Source: an uncultured Alphaproteobacteria bacterium
GTDB lineage: Bacteria; Pseudomonadota; Alphaproteobacteria; RF32; CAG-239
Assembly (NCBI GenBank): GCA_944391475.1
Contig: CALXTR010000006.1
Coordinates: 1 to 64,000, forward strand
Length of the DNA: 64,000 nt
Reading direction: 5' to 3'
Below are positions 60,446 to 64,000 of the stretch, piece after piece. The notes beneath the pieces were generated by a model. The model was given only the letters and a program-made list of their open reading frames with translations. It made no database searches and was not told the origin of the DNA. Position 1 is the first letter of the stretch. Each line of letters begins with the position of its first letter. The position numbers were made by a program, and so were the translations under genes.

Positions 60446-62809
60446 TTACTTTTTCTTTTTTACCAACTTGCAACGGCAAATTTTTTCTAACGGTTTAACT
60501 TTTTCCTTCAAAGCAATGTCTATCACTTCTCTGACTTCTGAAACCGGAATAATTTTCATGCCGGTTTTGACATTATCAGGAATTTCTTCCAAGTCTTTTT
60601 CATTGTCTTTAGGAATAATCACCGTTTTGATACCGCCGCGCAAAGCCGAAAGCAGTTTTTCTTTCAGCCCGCCAATCGGCAACACCCTGCCCTGCAAAGT
60701 GATTTCGCCGGTCATCGCCACATCTTTGCGCACCGGAATTTTGGTCAGTACCGACACAATGGTGGTGTACATCGCAATACCGGCCGACGGCCCGTCTTTC
60801 GGGGTTGCTCCTTCGGGCACATGAACGTGAATATCGGTCTTATCAAAGATATCTGGATCAATCCCCAACTGTTCGGAATGCGAACGCACCACCGAATATG
60901 CGGTTTCGATAGATTCTTTCATCACATCGCCCAGCTTACCGGTTTGAGTAATTTTGCCTTTACCGGGCATATCCACTGCCTCAATAAACAAAATATCACC
61001 ACCCACTTCGGTCCAAGCCAAACCGGTTGTTACCCCGACATGATCCTCAGATTCGGCCTCTCCATAGCGATACTTAATCACGCCAAGATACTTGTCGATG
61101 TTTTTAGCCGTAACTTTGACTTTCTTTTCTTTGTTGAGCAAAATCTCTTTCACGGCCTTGCGGGCAATCGTTGCAATCTCGCGCTCAAGATTTCGCACTC
61201 CGGCCTCCCGAGTATAATAGCGAATAATACTTTGGATAGCATCATCGCTAATAACCAATTCTTTGGGTTTAACCGCATTTTCTTCAAAAATTTTGGGGAT
61301 TAAGTGACGTTTGGCAATTTCGATTTTCTCATCTTCGGTATAACCCGACAAACGGATAATCTCCATACGGTCCAGCAACGGCCGCGGCATATCCAAAGAA
61401 TTAGCGGTCGTAACAAACATCACATCAGAAAGGTCATAGTCCACTTCCAAGTAATGATCGTTAAAAGCTGAGTTTTGTTCCGGGTCTAAAACCTCCAAGA
61501 GAGCCGAACTCGGATCTCCGCGCCAGTCGTTCCCAAGCTTATCAATTTCATCAAGCAAGAACAGCGGGTTAGATGTTGCAGCTTTTTTCATACCTTTAAT
61601 AATTTTACCCGGCATTGAACCAATATAAGTGCGACGATGTCCTCTGATTTCGGCCTCATCACGCATACCCCCGAGCGATGCTCTTACAAAGCTGCGTCCG
61701 GTAGCGCGCGCTATTGATTTTCCAAGCGAAGTTTTACCCACACCCGGAGGCCCTACCAAGCACAAAATTGGACCTTTTACTTTGTCAGCACGCGACTGAA
61801 CGGCCAAATATTCAATAATTCTTTCTTTAACTTTTTCCAAACCATAATGGTCTTTTTCCAAGATAGCTTGAGCTTTAGCCAAATCTTTATTGACTTTGGA
61901 ACGCTTTTTCCACGGGATACCCAAAAGCCAGTCGAGATAATTGCGCACCACGGTCGCTTCACTAGACATCGCACTCATGGTCTTGAGCTTCTTCACTTCC
62001 GAGAGTGCTTTCTCACGAGCTTCTTTGGAGAGTTTAGTCCGCTCAATTTTTTTGGTATATTCCGAAATCTCGTTTTCTTCATCACCATCACCAAGCTCTT
62101 TTTGAATAGCTTTCATCTGTTCATTGAGGTAATATTCCTTTTGGCTTTTCTCCATTTGTTTTTTGACCCGAGATTTAATTTTGTTTTCCACCTCAAGAAG
62201 TGTAACCTCGGCATCCATAAAGCCCAAGATTTTTTCAAACCTGTCTTTAAGCGTTTTGCCTTCCAAAAGCTCTTGTTTATCAGCAATTTTCAAGGTCAGA
62301 TGAGAAGCAATTGTGTCTGCAAGCTTGCTGTAATCTTCAATCTGATTAACGGCCACCAATACTTCGGGAGGAATTTTTTTCGACAGTTTGACATATTCCT
62401 CAAATTTGGACAACACTGCCCGCACCAATGCTTCCAATTCGACATCGGCCGCATTGTTAACCTCCGGCAACAAAGTTGCCTCAGCTTCCAAGAACTCCTC
62501 ATTATTAAGAAACTTATTAATTTTGACGCGTTCCAACCCCTCGATTAGCACCTTGACCGTCCCGTCGGGCAAGCGCAAGAGTTGGAGCACCGTGCCGATA
62601 GTTCCCACCTGATACACGTCATCATCGGTCGGTTCCTCAATTCCGGGATCTTTTTGAGTAAGCAAAATGACATTTTTATCGTTGTCCACAGCTGATTGCA
62701 ACGCCCGAATAGACTTTTCGCGCCCCACAAACAGCGGCACCACCATTTTCGGATACACCACAATATCACGCAGCGGCAACACCGGATAAGTTTCTTTTTT
62801 CTCAGCCAT
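60446..62809 (-). CDS. lon: ATP-dependent protease Lon
   Basis: 787 aa cytoplasmic AAA+ serine protease (LonA type). N-terminal substrate-binding domain from PVLPLRDIVVYPKMVVPLFVGR, Walker A GPPGVGKTS (about 350), Walker B FLLDEIDK, and a protease domain with catalytic Ser in DGPSAGIAM and the downstream Lys in GGLKEKLLSA. It ends with a basic CRCKLVKKKK tail. GAGGA precedes the ATG. A sigma70-like promoter lies just upstream. Confidence 0.98.
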   Translation of the reverse strand: MAEKKETYPVLPLRDIVVYPKMVVPLFVGREKSIRALQSAVDNDKNVILLTQKDPGIEEPTDDDVYQVGTIGTVLQLLRLPDGTVKVLIEGLERVKINKFLNNEEFLEAEATLLPEVNNAADVELEALVRAVLSKFEEYVKLSKKIPPEVLVAVNQIEDYSKLADTIASHLTLKIADKQELLEGKTLKDRFEKILGFMDAEVTLLEVENKIKSRVKKQMEKSQKEYYLNEQMKAIQKELGDGDEENEISEYTKKIERTKLSKEAREKALSEVKKLKTMSAMSSEATVVRNYLDWLLGIPWKKRSKVNKDLAKAQAILEKDHYGLEKVKERIIEYLAVQSRADKVKGPILCLVGPPGVGKTSLGKSIARATGRSFVRASLGGMRDEAEIRGHRRTYIGSMPGKIIKGMKKAATSNPLFLLDEIDKLGNDWRGDPSSALLEVLDPEQNSAFNDHYLEVDYDLSDVMFVTTANSLDMPRPLLDRMEIIRLSGYTEDEKIEIAKRHLIPKIFEENAVKPKELVISDDAIQSIIRYYTREAGVRNLEREIATIARKAVKEILLNKEKKVKVTAKNIDKYLGVIKYRYGEAESEDHVGVTTGLAWTEVGGDILFIEAVDMPGKGKITQTGKLGDVMKESIETAYSVVRSHSEQLGIDPDIFDKTDIHVHVPEGATPKDGPSAGIAMYTTIVSVLTKIPVRKDVAMTGEITLQGRVLPIGGLKEKLLSALRGGIKTVIIPKDNEKDLEEIPDNVKTGMKIIPVSEVREVIDIALKEKVKPLEKICRCKLVKKKK

Positions 62810-62845
62810 AATTCATATCCTCATCATTTTGACATTACACTATGA

Positions 62846-62874
62846 TATATAAGTAAGTCCCATTCAATCTGCAA
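62846..62874 (-). promoter_or_regulatory. Predicted lon promoter
   Basis: On the minus strand TTGCAG (62874-62869), 17-bp spacer, TATATA (62851-62846), placing the start about 30 bp before the lon ATG. It does not clearly match a heat-shock (RpoH) promoter. Confidence 0.5.
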
Positions 62875-63050
62875 CTGCAGACCTAAACTTTTTGACACAA
62901 ATCTCCTTTGCTGGCAACGATTAAACTTTTTAATCCACAATCGATAAGAATAGAGTTTTTTAATATTTGATAACTTGATAAAATCCGTTTGCTTATCGGG
63001 AAATATTGTATATTATAGCACAAAAAAGTATATCTGGAGAAAATGAGCAG

Positions 63051-63311
63051 ATGATTAGCAACAAAAAAATATCCAGCTCCGGCAACGAAATTGCTGTTAA
63101 CCTTTCGGTCACCTTGGGCACTGCCGACTTACGGGTTCAACAACTCTTAAAACTCGGACGCGGAGCAGTCGTAGAGCTTGATCGTGGCATTGATGATTAT
63201 GTTGATATCTATGCCAACGATGTTCTTATCGGCCGCGGAGAAGTCGTCATTACAGAAAACGATACCATCGGTATCGCCGTATCAGAAATCATCACCAAAA
63301 AATCGGAATAA
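63051..63311 (+). CDS. fliN: FliN/SpoA-domain protein (flagellar switch-like), orphan
   Basis: 86 aa, all of it one SpoA (FliM/FliN C-terminal) domain: VNLSVTLGTADLRVQQLLKL, GAVVELDRG, VDIYANDVLIGRGEVV, IGIAVSEI. FliN forms the C-ring rotor of flagella; SpoA domains also build type III secretion sorting platforms. No flagellar or secretion gene is nearby. ATG 63051 with GGAG 11 nt upstream is chosen; a 3-codon mini-ORF (ATG 63043 to TGA) overlaps this start and could couple translation. The DUF374 gene starts 2 bp after its stop. Confidence 0.85.
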   Translation: MISNKKISSSGNEIAVNLSVTLGTADLRVQQLLKLGRGAVVELDRGIDDYVDIYANDVLIGRGEVVITENDTIGIAVSEIITKKSE

Positions 63312-63312
63312 T

Positions 63313-64000
63313 ATGGCAAAATCAAAATTTCTCAAACACACCTTCAAAAAAATCACCAAATCTCAGGCTTTTATGTCTTTTTTGAGTTTGGTAATATATG
63401 GCTATGCCCGCTTAGTGTGGAAAACCAGCAAATGGAAAATTAACAACCTTGATAAAATGCTCACCAGTTGGAAAAAAAGCGGTAGCATTATCTTAATTGG
63501 TTGGCACAATCGTGTCCCCATGATGCCAATGCTTATGGAACATGCTCAAGGTAAAATGAGTGCTCTGGTTTCCTTGCATAATGATGGTAGAATGATAGCA
63601 GGCTTCTTAGAGAAATTTAAGATTGGAATTATCAGTGGTTCCAGTAACAGCAATGCCAAAGGCGCTGCCGTTAATATTATGCATACTTTGCAAAACAATA
63701 CTTCGGTTACCATCATTCCCGATGGCCCAAGAGGTCCGCGGATGAAAATGAGCATGAGCCCGATATATTTTGCTTCCAAAACCGGCAAACCGATTTTCAT
63801 TATGACTTATAGTCAAAAGAACGCCAAAATCATTCACAAAGCCTGGGACAAGATGATAGTTCCGGTTCCGTTTTCAGAAGGTGTTTATTATATCTCCGAG
63901 CCGTTTTATGTTCCCTCTGATGCCGATGATAAAACCTTGGAAGAATACCGCCAAAAATTAGAAGACTTGGCTAATACCCTAACTTGGCAAGCTGATAAAG
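63313..64000 (+). CDS. DUF374 lysophospholipid/lipid A acyltransferase-like protein (3' end outside the window)
   Basis: At least 229 aa, cut by the window end. LPLAT-like membrane acyltransferase of the DUF374 type: hydrophobic N-terminal segment (FMSFLSLVIYGYARL), IILIGWHNR (HxxxxD/N-like), LVSLHNDGRMIAGFLEKF, and the acceptor motif IIPDGPRGPR. DUF374 proteins are thought to transfer acyl groups to lipid A or KDO-like acceptors at the inner membrane. The gene is coupled to the FliN-like gene with a 1-bp gap. Confidence 0.85.
   Translation, partial: MAKSKFLKHTFKKITKSQAFMSFLSLVIYGYARLVWKTSKWKINNLDKMLTSWKKSGSIILIGWHNRVPMMPMLMEHAQGKMSALVSLHNDGRMIAGFLEKFKIGIISGSSNSNAKGAAVNIMHTLQNNTSVTIIPDGPRGPRMKMSMSPIYFASKTGKPIFIMTYSQKNAKIIHKAWDKMIVPVPFSEGVYYISEPFYVPSDADDKTLEEYRQKLEDLANTLTWQADK

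Noticed and set aside
1..64000. CRISPR array, insertion sequence or toxin-antitoxin module
   Set aside because: No regularly spaced repeats, transposase motifs or paired small toxin/antitoxin ORFs were found. The only repeats seen are the tRNA tails, the 16-bp tandem pair and the protein-internal ankyrin/TPR units.

Overview
The window looks like chromosome from an AT-rich, Gram-negative alphaproteobacterium of the uncultured, gut-associated type. The evidence is the gene order rlpA-dacC-tmk-holB-tatD-MBL hydrolase, MlaD next to a DUF2155 protein, Lon next to an HU protein, and outer-membrane and periplasmic proteins throughout. The taxonomic placement is inferred from gene content only. The CDSs are densely packed, many overlap by 1-11 bp, and most transcription units end in clear intrinsic terminators.

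Layout. 1-1.5 kb: the 3' end of a prophage tail module (tail-fibre-like protein and a DUF4376 protein). 1.6-3.9 kb: a sugar:H+ symporter, then a gene-poor stretch with tRNA-Ser(UGA). 4-11.6 kb: a murein and replication operon (MltB-like transglycosylase, RlpA, D-Ala-D-Ala carboxypeptidase, Tmk, delta' subunit, TatD, MBL hydrolase, DHH phosphoesterase). 11.9-14.3 kb: a membrane protein with a degenerate nuclease fold, and a TrkH K+ transporter. 14.4-16.4 kb (minus): two MlaD-like proteins and a DUF2155 protein. 16.6-22.4 kb: a Gld-type ABC system translationally coupled to a soluble PAS histidine kinase. 22.4-25.4 kb: tRNA-Lys, a GuaD-like deaminase, a candidate sRNA, an HD protein and an AsmA-like protein. 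25.4-27.8 kb (minus): DsbD and a CDP-alcohol phosphatidyltransferase. 27.9-34.4 kb: a complete flavinylation and Rnf operon (apbE-rseC-rnfBCDGEA). 34.4-37.3 kb: uracil-DNA glycosylase, a small beta-barrel, an ankyrin-like protein, a small membrane protein and a truncated nagA. 37.3-43.7 kb (minus): YejF and YejE without YejAB, a 992-aa sulfatase-fold-like membrane protein, and rpsD. 43.9-46.7 kb: TPR-methyltransferase, Nudix and GNAT proteins. 46.8-52.8 kb (minus): an ankyrin protein, PmbA/TldD, a proline iminopeptidase and a GNAT. 52.9-57.2 kb: a sirtuin, a membrane protein, a U32 peptidase and a DUF2934/histone-H1-like protein. 57.2-64 kb: tRNA-Val with a repeat-rich tail, a structured element, metG, HU, lon, an orphan FliN-like protein and a DUF374 acyltransferase cut by the window end.

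Functional themes. Envelope maintenance dominates: murein hydrolases, Mla lipid transport, DsbD and TldD/PmbA. The Rnf complex, with its own flavin transferase, suggests an anaerobic or microaerobic lifestyle that couples ferredoxin/NADH redox to an ion gradient. The most unusual non-coding structure lies at the three tRNA genes. Each is followed on its 3' side by a terminator and a GC-richer, hairpin-dense tail. In two cases (Ser, Val) the tail contains a second, directly repeated copy of the tRNA 3' end. I propose these are remnants of, or substrates for, a small tRNA-targeting element or a conserved tRNA-tail architecture.
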